From Mortierella alpina (Eukaryota; Mortierellomycota; Mortierellomycetes; Mortierellales; Mortierellaceae), in assembly GCA_029449245.1 (NCBI GenBank), contig JANATF010000005.1, positions 186,001 through 250,000 of the forward strand: a DNA stretch of 64,000 bases, written 5' to 3'. The notes under the pieces are model-generated. The model worked only from the letters and a program-made list of their open reading frames with translations, had not been told where the DNA came from and made no database searches. Made by a program: the position numbers and the translations under genes. This document shows positions 14,949 through 27,100 of this stretch, in pieces (position 1 is the first letter of the stretch; each line of letters opens with the position of its first letter).

Positions 14949-17900
14949 TCAGTCGTCGTCCTCATCGTCCTCATCCGAAGGCAGACGCCTCTTTCCCCGT
15001 CGCTTGGCTGCCGTCGTGGTTGCAGATTTCGATCTCGATCCTGGGCTGGACCCCGAGGAGGAGGACGAGGTCGGTGAGGGCTTGGTCCGGAGCTTCGAGT
15101 TGGCAGACGCCGCGGCTTTCCGTTGCGAGTAAATGGGCAGTTTACCCTTGGCTTGTACTTCTTCCTCTTCCTCGTCTTCTTCGTCGTCGTTGTTGTCGTT
15201 TGGTTCTTGATTCACATCCCGCTCCTCCTCGTCATCATCGTCCCGATCACCGTTCTTGTCTTCGCCATCATCGTCGTCATCCTCGTCCTGATCCTCGTCT
15301 CCATCGCTCTCCTCATCATCATCATCATCCTTCTTGCCCGCTTTCCTCCGTCCTGTTCGGGTCGTGACAATCTTGGCCTTGGAGCGGGTGTTGGCCTTGG
15401 CAGCCTTGCTTCTCGATGTTGTGGACGCTCTCCGAGCTGACTGCTTTCCTTTGATGGTCCTGTTCTTTGTATCTTCGTCCTCTTCGTCCTCGTCCTCATC
15501 GTCTTGTCCACCCTGACCATCATCATCATCTACCTCCTCTTCCTCTTCATCCTCCTCCTCATCCTCCTCCTCCTGGTCCTCCTCCTCCTCATCGTCTTCA
15601 TCATCTTCGTCCTCGGACACTTTCCGCCTCCGACTTGAAGGCCCTTTCCTCGCAGGCGCCTTCTTCACCGCAGCAGGTGGCGCCTTGGCTTTTCGAGACT
15701 TTGAGTTTAGGACCCCGGTGGTTAAGGAACCCCTCTTGGTGGTGGTGGTGGTGCTGCCAAGTTTGGGGCTGTTCCGTCGGCTCGATCCACTGGACCCTCC
15801 AGAGCGCTTCACACCTCGTCCCTTGACCTCATGGTCGCTGTTGTCGCCTTCGTCGCTACTCCGTTCCTGATCGCTGACATCCTGATCATCACCACCGGCA
15901 CTTTTCTTGTCATCCTCATCGTCGCTTGGATCTGCCTTCACGTCATCTCCACTCTCCGATTCTTTAGCGTCTTCTTCACTCTCGCCATCGCGGTCCTCAG
16001 CAGCAGCGTTCCTCCACCATTCGCGCGGCCAATTGTTACTCTCTTTGGCTCCAAAGGTTTCCACTAATGCTTCCTGCACCTGGTTCTTGACATCCTGTGA
16101 CCAAACGCGTGTAAAGATATGCTTGGAACCTGGGTAGGTCGACGCAGAGTCCCACCACACCCGCAGCAATGAAAGCGCCACCCGTAATTGCATGGCCTGC
16201 TCCTTCCTCTGCTTCGGATTCAGTTTTGCCTTGGCGTTGTTATTGTTGTTGGTGTTCCTTGCCCGGGTGGGTTTGGCCTTGCTCGAGTTCACGTCCGTCA
16301 TCTCGACATCCATATCGGATCCTGTGGGTGCTGAATCTCCTACGGGTGGTGCGGTTTTGTCACTCAGTGAGATCAACACGGCACTCAGTTGTTCAGGGGC
16401 CGTTCTTAACCAATGCGCAACCCAAGACTCGCACAGCTCGCGCATTTCGCTTGAGACCGATCCTGTCTGACTCGAGATCCAAACAAGAGCTCTTCCCAGC
16501 TTCGTATCGGGCGGGCTCACGGGTAACGTTCGGATCAAATTCTGCACTCCTGTCAAGGCCTCTGCTTCCGTTCGGGAGCAGAGTCGTGGTACCCAGCTAG
16601 CGGAGAGAAGTGTGCAGACGGATCCTGAAACGCCACCGATCTCTGAAACGAGGAACTGCCAGATCGCCAGTTGATAATAGGTGCCCCACGTGAGTGTCCT
16701 GCCTAGGATCTCGAGCGATGGGGATGATATCTTCGGTGTCCAGTTCGTCCCAACCTGCGTGCCGGTGGAGGAGGTCTCGCAGTCTTCAGAGTGGTCGATG
16801 GTTCCGCGCTTCTTGGCAGCTCTTCCGTTCCTGATTCCCTTCTTCTCCTCCTTGATGGATGATGACGACAGCGCTGGGAGTGGCGACGGCGTTGACATCA
16901 GGGTATACTCGCGCTTGTGCAGGCTCATGGAAATTTTGTAAATCTGTTGAGGAACAGCCATCTTGACCACCAGATGCAGGAATGGTTCTGTTCTAGGGAC
17001 GAGATCCGGAAGATATTGGAGGACCAGTGGTAATACAGTGTCAAAGGCTGCCAGTTGACGTTCCTGAAGTCGTTCCAGATCCCTCAAAACATAGTCGCGT
17101 GCTGAGGCCTGAATCTGCTCGCTTGTCGTCGTGACACTATCCTCCTCAATTCTGTTGGATTGATCCTGAGTCGCTGACTCTTGAATGAACGCACTATACT
17201 GCTGTAGCGTTTGCTCGATCGTCATATTTGTGCTGGCTCCGTTCCGGGTTTGTTCTCGAACCAACGCGACCAAGAACCACATGCCAAGGAGCCTCTTACT
17301 AGGTTCCACTGCGGCTTCGCTCTTCAGAAACACTTGCGACATTCTTGAGGCGCCCTCGGTGCCATCTCTTGCTGCGATGGTCCATAGACAGGCCATTAGG
17401 GGTTCGAGCATGCCCAAATCTTTACCCGCCAGTGCATTCTCCGTGAGATAGGATTCAGGGATTTCACATGTCTTGGCGATCAAACAGATTTCGGCTCCAA
17501 TCTCCTGTGCAATATCGGATCCTTCCACAGAGGCCGCTGCCACATCTCCAAAGATCTCCCAGATGTGACGGAACATAGTGGTCGTCTCTGGGGCGGCAGG
17601 ATTGCTCTCGTACGCCTTCTTGAATTCCTGCAAACTGTTGCCAAAGATCCATAGCGATGCTCCCGGGATAGGTGTTGGTGCTGCAGGAGCACTTTGGCCA
17701 TCCTTGCTCACTCCAGTCGCGGTGGAGCTCCCACTTGTGGAACCCCAGCCTGGGAGGGGTACTGCGTTCAAAGAGGTGTCTGGCTTGGACTCTACAAACG
17801 AGGACTCCATGACCTCATCCTCCCCATTGTCGTCCTCGACTTCCTGATGAGAGCTCGGAACATCATCAATTTGCATGGGCTCCCGTGAAGATTCGCGTGA

Positions 17901-20143
17901 ATGATCTCGTGATCGTTGTCCCGAGGCTTTGGTATCCTTGCGTTCCTGGTAGTATTCCTCCTCTTCACTGCCGTTCTGGCCGGCGCCGAAACTTGTAGGT
18001 GCATTGTCAAATTCATCGGCGCCTTCGCTGGTGGGGCTAGCCTCTGGCTTCGGGAACGGGTGTTCCTCCAAGTTTTCCATGGAAGTTCCTCCTACAGTGT
18101 CTCCTGGTGCCGCGTCTGCCAAGTCTGCAAAGTCTCTTGGGAACAAAGCGCGGATATAGTCTCGACAAGGAGGGTAAGGCTCTAGGTAGGGCGAGTCGTA
18201 AAAGACCCGGAAGGATCTATCAATTGCATGCAAATGGGATAGTTAGTAACCTCAGCGCTACACCGCATTCTTTTTTCATAGCAGCTTCCTGTTGGTCACC
18301 AATAGGCAATGAGGCACTCACCTGATGACGCCTTTATCCACGAGTGACTCGCCAGCCAAACGGACATGTCTCTGGATCTCTTCGCGTAGAGGTGGGTAAT
18401 AATGCTCCGTGACAAATGACAAGAACTCGAGGAGAATTGCCGTGAGATAGCCATATCGCTCCACAGACTTTTCCATTAACAGCATAGCGGGTTCTATTAA
18501 ATAATAGAGGATGACAACGACAACGCAAACAGCATTAATGAACAAATTCGGACACAACTTGCACGGAAATTCGGTTATTCACAGCAAAGCTCTTGACAGA
18601 GACAAGATGAAGGCCATAACATACCGATGTTCATGATATTGTCCATAGCGGGATCGTAAAAGAGCCAATCAAAGAACAGTGCCAGCTTGATGTTTGCTGC
18701 AGCCACATTAGACTGTCGTCAACGGAACCAGGATATATGTTAGAACAGGAATCAGAAGCTGGCGGACGGGGTCAACCCATGAACAACATATACAGGGGTG
18801 GGGAGGAGCTCAGGGGCAAGTTACCTTCACACTTCTCATAAGTCCACCGATAACGACGTAACGAGGCACGATGGGGCTGGCTAGGATAGCATTTGTCGGA
18901 TGATAGACTCCACAGATATACCGGATGATATCGCAGTACAGTGCATCTGTCTCTGGCGCTGAAAGGTAGCGATCAACAAACCATTTCAAGTTCCATGTGT
19001 GACCTCCCGTGGGTACCTGCAGCAGAGATGTACCACAATTATTAAAGCAGGTTAGCCCAATTACGATGCACGCAATGAAAAGAGTACCGTTACGTCGACA
19101 GCCATCTCTCGTTGGGATACTTACAGTCCGGAGGATGAACAATAGTTTGTGCTCCATTGCAAATGTCAGTCGACTGGCGAGGTATATGTCCTTGGACGGC
19201 ATCGCCATCAGCTGGTGAACGCCTTCCAGTTGAGGGTTGAGTCGCTCGGGTTTGTAGAGAAGATCCACCCAGATCTCCTCCATCTCCCTGATCCTTGCCA
19301 CATCCTGCATGGCTCTGACTAGATCTCTGCCAATGTCCGAGCAATCCCGAAACCGCTCCCTGAGCAGCCTGGCGCAGAATCTCGCCTCCTTCTCCCGCAG
19401 GTTGAGGTTTCGATTGTGGTCAAGCATGATTCGGAGGAAGGTGTAGCACGAGTAGGCGACCAATACAGGAAACGAGTAGAGCCAATTCACCGATCCATGG
19501 AGCAAATCCACCATAGCCTCCGCAAGCTGGACATTGGGTGGTGAGACGTCGCCTCCGCGGATCTGGCGCAAGAGACACATGTGAAGCTGGTCCACGCCGG
19601 GCACTCTGACCTCTGTCAACTGGTCGACAAGCCAGACCAGTCTCTGCTTGACCTGCGGTCGAATCCTGTGAAAGTTGAGGTGCGAACAAAAGTGTCGTGT
19701 TTGTCGCAGAGCATAGGTGAGAGAGTCGCGGGCCACGAAGTTCATTAGGCGAAAGAGTTCGTTGACGGGCAGTTGAGGATTGTTGTTGTTGTTGTTGGCG
19801 TCAGAGATCAAGATTCCGTACAGGAGGCCGTTGATGATTTCGCCGTGCCGGGGCATGCTGCTTGAGGCTGCAACCTGTAGATCATTGTGAATTTCGATTT
19901 CAGATCTTCCTTGCAGAGTCTCCATGAGCTGCCTGTGGGCGAGTGCCATTTCCTACGATGCATCGTCGTTTTCGAGTTGGATTTTTAGTCTGGGTTTGGA
20001 AGGACGTTGGATGCACGCACACATTGTTTTGCAGCGACATTCGATGGGGCACGGGTGGATGCTCTTACCGTGTCCACTGGGTCCTCCTCATCGAAGCGTG
20101 CGTATTCAAAGATGAAGGAGGGTGGGAGATCGGGGGCAGCCAT
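14949..20143 (-). CDS. INTS3: Integrator complex subunit 3 (INTS3/SOSS-A) homologue
   Basis: Six exons (20143-20069, 19952-19125, 19016-18825, 18712-18625, 18493-18322, 18216-14949) join in phase to 1,540 residues; human INTS3 has about 1,040. Conserved INTS3 blocks: [85 protein letters not shown], and HYYPPL. The central part (about residues 452-1150) is helical-repeat-like. The last ~350 residues are an extreme Asp/Glu/Lys tail. INTS3 belongs to Integrator, which attenuates RNA polymerase II and processes snRNA ends, and to the SOSS ssDNA-repair complex. The first exon (25 codons, ending before GTAAG) was chosen because the next exon opens at an acceptor in the same phase. It is divergent from SSU72, another Pol II CTD factor. 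Confidence 0.9.
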
Positions 20144-20779
20144 GGCGGTTGGTGGCGCTCTTTTGGCGAGGAGCAGTTGGCTTGAGGAAGGGAAGGTCTC
20201 TCTCAGAGGGCTTGCTCAGGAGGAGTGTCGCTGCCCTGCAAGAGGTGATACGTGTGATGAAGCGCAAGGAGGGTCGAGTCAACTGATTAAATGTCCTGTC
20301 AACGCGAGCCAGGTCCAGTTTTCATCCCGTTGCGGGTGAAGCGATGTGATGGGAGTTGGGAGAGAAGAAGTTGCAGCTGGTGGCAGCGGCTCGCGTCATA
20401 TATATAGTGGAACGCGCGCGTCGCCCAAGCCACCAGACCGGCTTCTGGCTGGGCTTTATCCACCCAGGTGCCTGCTCGGCCAGGCTACAGTATCCACCCG
20501 TGAGCGACGATGGCGCATATGTGAGATTAAATACGCACAGCTGGGACCTGGCCACAGCTCCCGTTCCTGAGGCATGGATCCCCGCAGGCGGGGGTTTGTG
20601 ATAGATCATCTGGTTGCCTCGGCAGGGTCTGTGGAGTCCTGCGCCTTTGCGGTCATACATTATTTGACGGTCTTCCTTGCGCTCGCCACTTGAAACGAAA
20701 GAAAGACGAGCAAACTCAAAGCCCTTTCATTCACTCTCCCTCACTCTCCTCCTCGTCACCTCAGAACAACAACGGCACC
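20144..20779. promoter_or_regulatory. Divergent promoter region between INTS3 and SSU72
   Basis: 636 bp without a supported open frame separate the two ATGs. A TATATATAG-type A/T element is at 20399-20407. The SSU72 side is CT-rich over about 20717-20760. Sharing one intergenic region makes co-expression of the two Pol II factors plausible, but no specific binding site could be recognised. Confidence 0.5.
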
Positions 20780-21698
20780 ATGGTCCGCTTCGCTGTCATT
20801 TGTGCCTCAAACCAGAACCGCAGCATGGAGGCACACAACGTCCTCTTGTAAGATCAATGCTAGTCCTCGTTCTAGCACGCATTCCTCCCCGGAAACGTTT
20901 ATTTTGTAATCTCGCTGACCCGCCACGTACATTCACCCATACAACCATAGAAAAAATGGATTCACAGTGTCATCATACGGGACAGGAACCATGGTGCGCC
21001 TGCCGGGACCCGCGATCGATAAGCCTAATATTTACAACTTTGGAACGCCCTACAACGAGGTTTACCAGGAGCTCAAAGGCAAAGACACACAGCTGTAAGC
21101 CCGAGAAAAAAAATGAATGAATCTCGTACTGGACACAGGGCGTCGCCACTGCGAAGGATCGTTCCTCACCACACCATTCTGGGTACTCTGGCAACCCCCT
21201 TATCCCTGATTTGTCCCTGTTAGATACCAATCCAACGGAATTCTACTCATGTTGGACAGGAACAGAAAGATCAAGCACTCACCACAGCGTTTCCAGGAGA
21301 GCAAGCAGGAGTTTGATGTCATCATTACATGCGAAGAACGGTGTTTTGACGCTGTGTGTGAAGGTCAGTGCAGATCTCAGGATTCTACTTTTTGCTAGCT
21401 GTTGATCGAGTTCTCTGCAGGCTAACGCTGGTCGCCTTTCAATTTCTGTACCCTGTCGGTGGTGAAAAAAAAAGATCTCATTCAAAGAGGCGAGTCGCAC
21501 AGCAACCCTGTCCATGTTATCAATGTCGAGATCAAGGACAACTACGAAGAGGCTATGGTCGGAGGCAGGATGATCCTGCAGCTGGCCAAGGACATTGAAG
21601 GCTCGCCTGACCTGGACCAGGAGATCCAACCGATCCTCGACAGGTTCCAGCAGCGGTTTCCTACCGCACCAGTTTTGCACTCGGTATCATACTTTTGA
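20780..21698 (+). CDS. SSU72: RNA polymerase II CTD phosphatase SSU72
   Basis: Four exons (20780-20847, 20951-21094, 21224-21363, 21475-21698) join in phase to 191 residues; human SSU72 has 194. The active-site loop CASNQNRS carries the C-x5-R signature (Cys8, Arg14), followed by MEAHN. Further family landmarks are [51 protein letters not shown] and [10 protein letters not shown]. The protein ends LHSVSYF, like human LHTVCFY. SSU72 dephosphorylates Ser5/Ser7 of the Pol II CTD and works with the cleavage/polyadenylation factor in 3' end formation. Acceptor sites of exons 2 and 4 sit in A-rich contexts but give the expected residues. IWR1 follows on the same strand after 100 bp. Confidence 0.97.
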
Positions 21699-21798
21699 AT
21701 AGATCAATAGCAGTCATATAAAAAAAAAGAAAAAAGCGAAAGACTCTCTTTTCGTGCTTCGCTTTCCTTCCTTTGTCCATTCACGTTCATAATTGTCA

Positions 21799-24119
21799 AT
21801 GAGCTCACCAACGTTGGAATCAGCAGTGCAAGCAGGAGCGCAAGGCGTCTCCGAGAACCACGCTTCTGCCATGGGCCATACCACACACAGCGACAACACA
21901 GGAGCCAAGGATAGCAAGGACTGCAACGCACTTCAGCAGCAAGCCCAGCTAAAGTCTTCCATATTTCTTAAAAAGAAGCCGACTTTGGCCTCGATAGGCA
22001 GCCGTCCGCTCCTCAAGCCCTTCAACAACAAGTTCATCGACTACAACAATCCCGCAAAGCACGATCCACTCGAGCCTGTGCCACTCAAACCCTCCAAGGG
22101 GACCGCCATCTCCATCCCTGGATCCGTTTCGACCGCTCGATCAGCTTCCTCGTCCTCCACATCCTCGCTTGCCTCCAACGCAACACCGTTTACATTCGAT
22201 AACCATACCCCAGAGAGCCGTGCAGAGACCAGGAAAGAGGATCACAACGTCAGTAGTGTTGGCAATAGTGTGCCCAGCGATGCGTTTACCATTCTCAGAA
22301 TCAAGCGAAAGCGAAACGAAGAGCCTTTGGATACGCTCGGTAAGGGAATCTGAGAAGAAAACGCCTGTACTATTCGATTTTCGCTCGTTTGTACTTGAGT
22401 GACTGAGACGTCCTTATTTTTTTTTTCTTTTTTGTCCTTTGGTAGTTGTCCAAGAACAAATGGATAAGCTGGCAGGAAAGAAGCAGAAAAAGACCGAGGA
22501 CGAAGTTCAAAGGGAGATTCAAAATGCGATTGCAGGAGACATTGCACTTCCGAGTAGGTTTTGAAGTTGGGGAGAAGAAAACGGCAATGCATATAGTTTT
22601 TGGATGGGGCGCCTATTAAGTCCAGTTTCCATTCACTATGCTGTATCTTAGAACCACCACCCGCTGTCTTTCGACTGGCTACGACGGTGAACAAGGCCAG
22701 TTTCAAGGATCCGACCCAGTCGATTCAGCTAAGAGTGAGTTTCATGGACACGCACTTTAGAAATGCTGCCACCTGCACATGGATGCGAGTTTTAGTAGAG
22801 GCTGATATGTCGGCTCATTGTATTCCGTTTTATAGGACAGAATCACTTCGTTGGCAGAGACGCCACGGCCAAGATCTCGGTTGTCGGAGCGTCACCAGCC
22901 AGAGTTTGAGGAACGCGTGCACGAAAGGAGAGGAGAGTTGGCGCAGGCAAAGCAGAAGGAGGCTCGGTCAGCGCGCTACAGGGTTATCAACAAGAACCGA
23001 TCTGGACTGAGCTCTACAGAGAAGCCCCCTCAAGTCAAGTATGACCCAGGATATATTTTTATGGCACTTCATTGAGTTCAGCAAGGTAGCATTTGGGACT
23101 AACGCCCAAAGACGACTTCCGTGTTGCCATCTTAGATCCTCTGTTGAAGTCGAGGCTGAAGCGGCGCTGGATATGTTCAAAGTGTACGATGCTGTCAAGG
23201 AAGACGAACCAAAGACCAAGAAGCAACTGTACGTACTAGCATCCACTCACACGGATTTCAGATCAGGCGTAGGACAGAGCATCCGTGACTAATGTGACTT
23301 TTTGGATACGCCTCTATGCCCCCATGTAATAGCGCGGACGAGGCTTTAGAGTCGGATATCATGTGCAACTTCTTGCCCATGGTTCGAGAGTATCTGACCA
23401 GTATGTGCACAGAGATAATAAGCAGTAAAAAGGGGAAATCAGAAGCCAATGCTGTTGGTGGTAATGAGCGACTGACAGCTCTTTTACGTCCACCCTTTTT
23501 TCTGTTACAATTTCAACGAACATAGTTTCGGACAAGGTCTCGGATCCCAAGATCTCGCTGAAGGACCAAGGGGTGCGGTCGTCAGCAGCTTCGAGTGCCC
23601 GGGGTGATCAAAGTGATTATGATTCTGAGGACGAATATGTCTACGATATTTACTACCGCGATGTCAACGCAGACCACCAGCAAGAGTCAAAGCACCGAGG
23701 CATTGGATCTCTGTACGCTTTTTGATGGGTGATTTTTTTTTCAATTGCCACAAACAAACATGAACTAAGGGTAATAGGGAGTGCTAATTTTTTTGATCTC
23801 TGCACCTCTGTCTTTTTTGTCATTGTAGTCTGTGGTTCAGCGACGACGAGAACAACTTTATGAATGAGGACGACTCGAGCGATGACGATTATGAGGACTC
23901 GGACTCGAATGCGGAGGACTATTATCAGAACGACTATCCCGAGGACGAACAGAGCGCGGACGAATATGCTCGTGAGTGTACCTTCCTTCGCATGTCATGT
24001 TGGATGATCGATCTGCAAGTGCATATCGCGTTGTTGTCTTCCTCATTAACCGCTCTTGTTTTTGTCTTTCTTTATCAGATGAGCTGTCGGACACAGATGA
24101 TGATGAGTATGTGTATTGA
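21799..24119 (+). CDS. IWR1: RNA polymerase II nuclear import adaptor IWR1 (SLC7A6OS family)
   Basis: Nine exons (21799-22339, 22446-22553, 22652-22734, 22836-23038, 23136-23228, 23333-23400, 23526-23712, 23829-23971, 24079-24119) join in phase to 488 residues. The Iwr1 signature ILRIKRKRNEEPLDTL closes exon 1 and is followed by VVQEQMDKL. Later come ARYRVINKNR, the EYVYDIYY core (about residues 402-409), and an acidic region ending YYQNDYPEDE, matching NEYPEEE in the human protein. Iwr1 binds assembled Pol II and carries a bipartite NLS for import. The ~160-residue Ser/Thr-rich N-terminal extension is longer than usual. Small exons 5-6 are the least certain. The TGA stop at 24117-24119 is followed 4 bp later by the proposed Helitron end. 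Confidence 0.88.
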
Positions 24120-24131
24120 GCAACTAGCGAG

Positions 24132-24150
24132 CCCGCGCAGTCAGCGCGGG
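24132..24150 (-). other. GC-rich hairpin of the proposed Helitron 3' end
   Basis: CCCGCGC and GCGCGGG arms (7 bp, perfect) flank a 5-nt loop. Read on the minus strand, CTAG follows after four bases and then T. The hairpin starts two bases after the Fanzor stop codon (TAG, 24155-24153) and lies 12 bp beyond the IWR1 stop. In Fanzor/TnpB systems the guide RNA scaffold comes from the transposon end next to the nuclease gene, so this hairpin may also belong to that RNA (inference). Confidence 0.65.
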
Positions 24151-24152
24151 AT

Positions 24153-27100
24153 CTATTTGGAATTCATAAATGGATAAGTTGGATACTCTAAATCGTCACA
24201 ACATAGAATTTTGCTTTTTCTACTTACTCTGTTGTCAGCCTTTTCTCCCTGGGGATCCGACTGAAGGCTCCGTTGCAGAGGACCGGGTCCATCTGTCAAA
24301 ACCATTTTCTGTTGCTGATCCGGGATTTCTGCTCCGGTGTTGATGGTAGCAGGTCGTGCGTACCTGCTGTAAGCCATGAGGGGCCACGGCGGGGCGCTCT
24401 GCTGATTCTCCCTACTGGCCGAGATGACTTTGATGGAGGTGGAGGCCGCCGACAGCAGGATTCCTACGCCTGCATTGCTGTCCCTCCCCCTCGTTGCATA
24501 TCCTGCTTTTACTGATGTGCAGAGCGGGTTCACGCACCTGACGCCGCCATGGATGGGCTTCAACTTCTGCTCCACTCCAACCAAACGCCTGGACTTGGAC
24601 TGCTCTAACCTCTGTGTGCAGAACACGCAAGTTCGGCTCGTGCAGTATTCGTCCGTCAAAAGGACGAGAACCCCCTGTCGAAGCAGTTGCTCGCGAATCC
24701 ATCCCCCTCCCCATCGAAGATGTCCGCCAATCCTGCTGCCGACACCGGATCCAGCCGCGCCATAAGCAACAACTGTCAACACATCCGGCCTTGTTCCCGG
24801 ACATGTCACTGGGTAGGCTAAGGACGAGGGACCATCGTGGCGTGGTGGATGGTAATGTCGGCATTTGCGGCAGAAGCCGGTGTGTGGGTCAACTATGGTC
24901 GAGGTGCCTTGACGTGGTTCGGTGGAGTGTGCCTGTGTTGATCTCTTCAGCTGGGCCACCTCTCTGGCTTTGGCCCAGGCTTTTCGGTGTTCCTGAGTGC
25001 GGCGGAGATTGCTCAGACGACGTTTAGATTCAAGGACCCGGAGCGGGCCCTGTGCCTCATGCCGTAGGTTGTAGATGCGCTTCACATCGGCGATGTTCCA
25101 GGCTGTCCTCAAAGAGTTGGATGGAATTGATATCCTTGACTGATGTTGTCGCGCGTCCTCTGCTTCTTCGGCTAGCCTCTCCAGATTGTCCTCTGCAGTT
25201 CTGGCCCGTTCGATCATATAATGTTCCGCCGTTGGAGTAGCTGTGCTTGCCCCTCTCTTTCGTTTCGTTCCATGGTGACTCCTCCGAGGCCTCTTCCTTT
25301 TCTTCTTTCTCTTGAAGCGACGGGACCTGATGTCCATGAGCCTTTTGGTGAACGAGACTTGTTGCAGATGCTTAGCTTTGGTTCGGATAGAAGGTGGCAG
25401 GCGCAAAGTGGGGAGCTCCGAGGGCGGGGCCTCCTGATGCTGCTGATCCTGGGTCATATTCCGGCCCACGACATCACCTTCGTCATCAACCCTGGGCCGT
25501 TCCCTCTCCAGAAACCTGGTGTTGAGGATTTGACTATCGGGTAACCCTTTGTGATAGCGCATTTGCAGTATAAGTCGCTGTGCGTAGAATATATACACTC
25601 AGTGAATTCATGTCATAGTACTCACCTTCTAGGGCCTTGAATCTGTTGAGATGTCGTAGCAGCTCATTCGTAGACTGTGGGACTGATTCGAGCGTGACAC
25701 ATACACCGGGATCTCCCCCTGCCCAAGCAATGACTTTGTTGGGGTCTCGCTGTGCCTCGACCAAAATGTCACCTAGATCGATCCGGCTAGGCTCGTCCTC
25801 CACAACCCTGTCCCCCCATGCGAGATGAGTTATCGTGGGTGGCTGGCACCTCTTCTCCCTATTCTCGACCCGTGCCTTGGCCACCTTCTCCAGCTTGGCG
25901 AGGTAGTAACCTTCTCTGCGCATGATAGCCAGCTGCTGCTGCTGCTGGACAAGATCTCAGGGGTCATGATCCGGGATGCTTTTGAGCGACTTGACAACTT
26001 TGGCCTGTTCCTTGACCAGGCTTTTGGAATGGCCGCAGGCTTTATCGATCTCGTTGTGATTAAATCCACGCTCCTGCCAGTGATCCAGCTCGTTGGACCA
26101 AATGTAGGACGCGCCGCTGCCGGCCTTGTGCTGTTCTCGTCTTTTCTCGTAGAGACTCTCAACCGGATAGCCTATGCGCTCATTTCCGTGTGGTATTAAA
26201 GTTCCTTGCAGTCGTATTGTGTCCCTGGAAACGAAGATGAGGCTATTCAATCGATAAAAAGTCGAGGCGGTCTTCGTTAGTCGAATCACAGTTTCTATAC
26301 AGTAAGGTAATGCCAAACAAAAGTGCCAGCTATTCATAGTGAGAGTCCTACCGGTTGTCGAAATGTAGATTATGCGCCCGACATTCTTCCTGAAGGCGAG
26401 GAAGATCGAAGAATGCCGCGACCACTGACTCCTTGTTCGCCGGCGTGACCGCATCACTGGGGGTACGAATGACGGTGCCAGAAGTTGTCTTGATGTCAAA
26501 GTTTCCAGTCTTGGCACCAAACATCTCATAGAGGACACCGGGTGATAGTTGTAGGCTGATGGTAGAGCCTGTGCGCGTTGACGGCGAGATGTGCCTTTTG
26601 AACTTGTGGAGGCCCAGTTGGTCCAGCGTAGCTTGGGCGATCAGTACCATTGGCGCTCTCAGAATCACATGGCCCGTGTGATCTCTGTGTCCTGATTTCA
26701 CTGCTACACGCTTCGGGGCAAACGGTCGTAGTAAATTGACCAGGTCGCGTACCACAATGAGCTCTCGGTCTGTGGCGTCCATGTTTTTCAAAAGACTCTT
26801 CTTGACGTAGTTCTTGTTGACCTTGTGCGTTATGGCTGGTGAATGAACGAGGGTTTTTAGAACGGTAGCCAGGCGGCGGATCTGAGCACCGCTTGAATCT
26901 TCAAACTGTCCATGCTCGTAATCCTCATCAGCCTCATCATGAAGTAAATCCGCTCTCGTGGGAGTCTGGATGGCTTCGTCAACGTCGTCTTCATCCAGCT
27001 CAATGGCATAATCGTCTTCGTCGTCCTTGTTGACCTCCTGATCCTCACTCTCATCATTTGGTGCCTCTGTCTCCTCCATCAGCCTGAGCAGCAAGACAGC

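Noticed and set aside
24132-24150. Hairpin as a transcription terminator of IWR1
   Set aside because: Hairpin terminators are bacterial; eukaryotic Pol II genes do not end this way. The CTAG-T after the hairpin on the other strand fits a Helitron end better.
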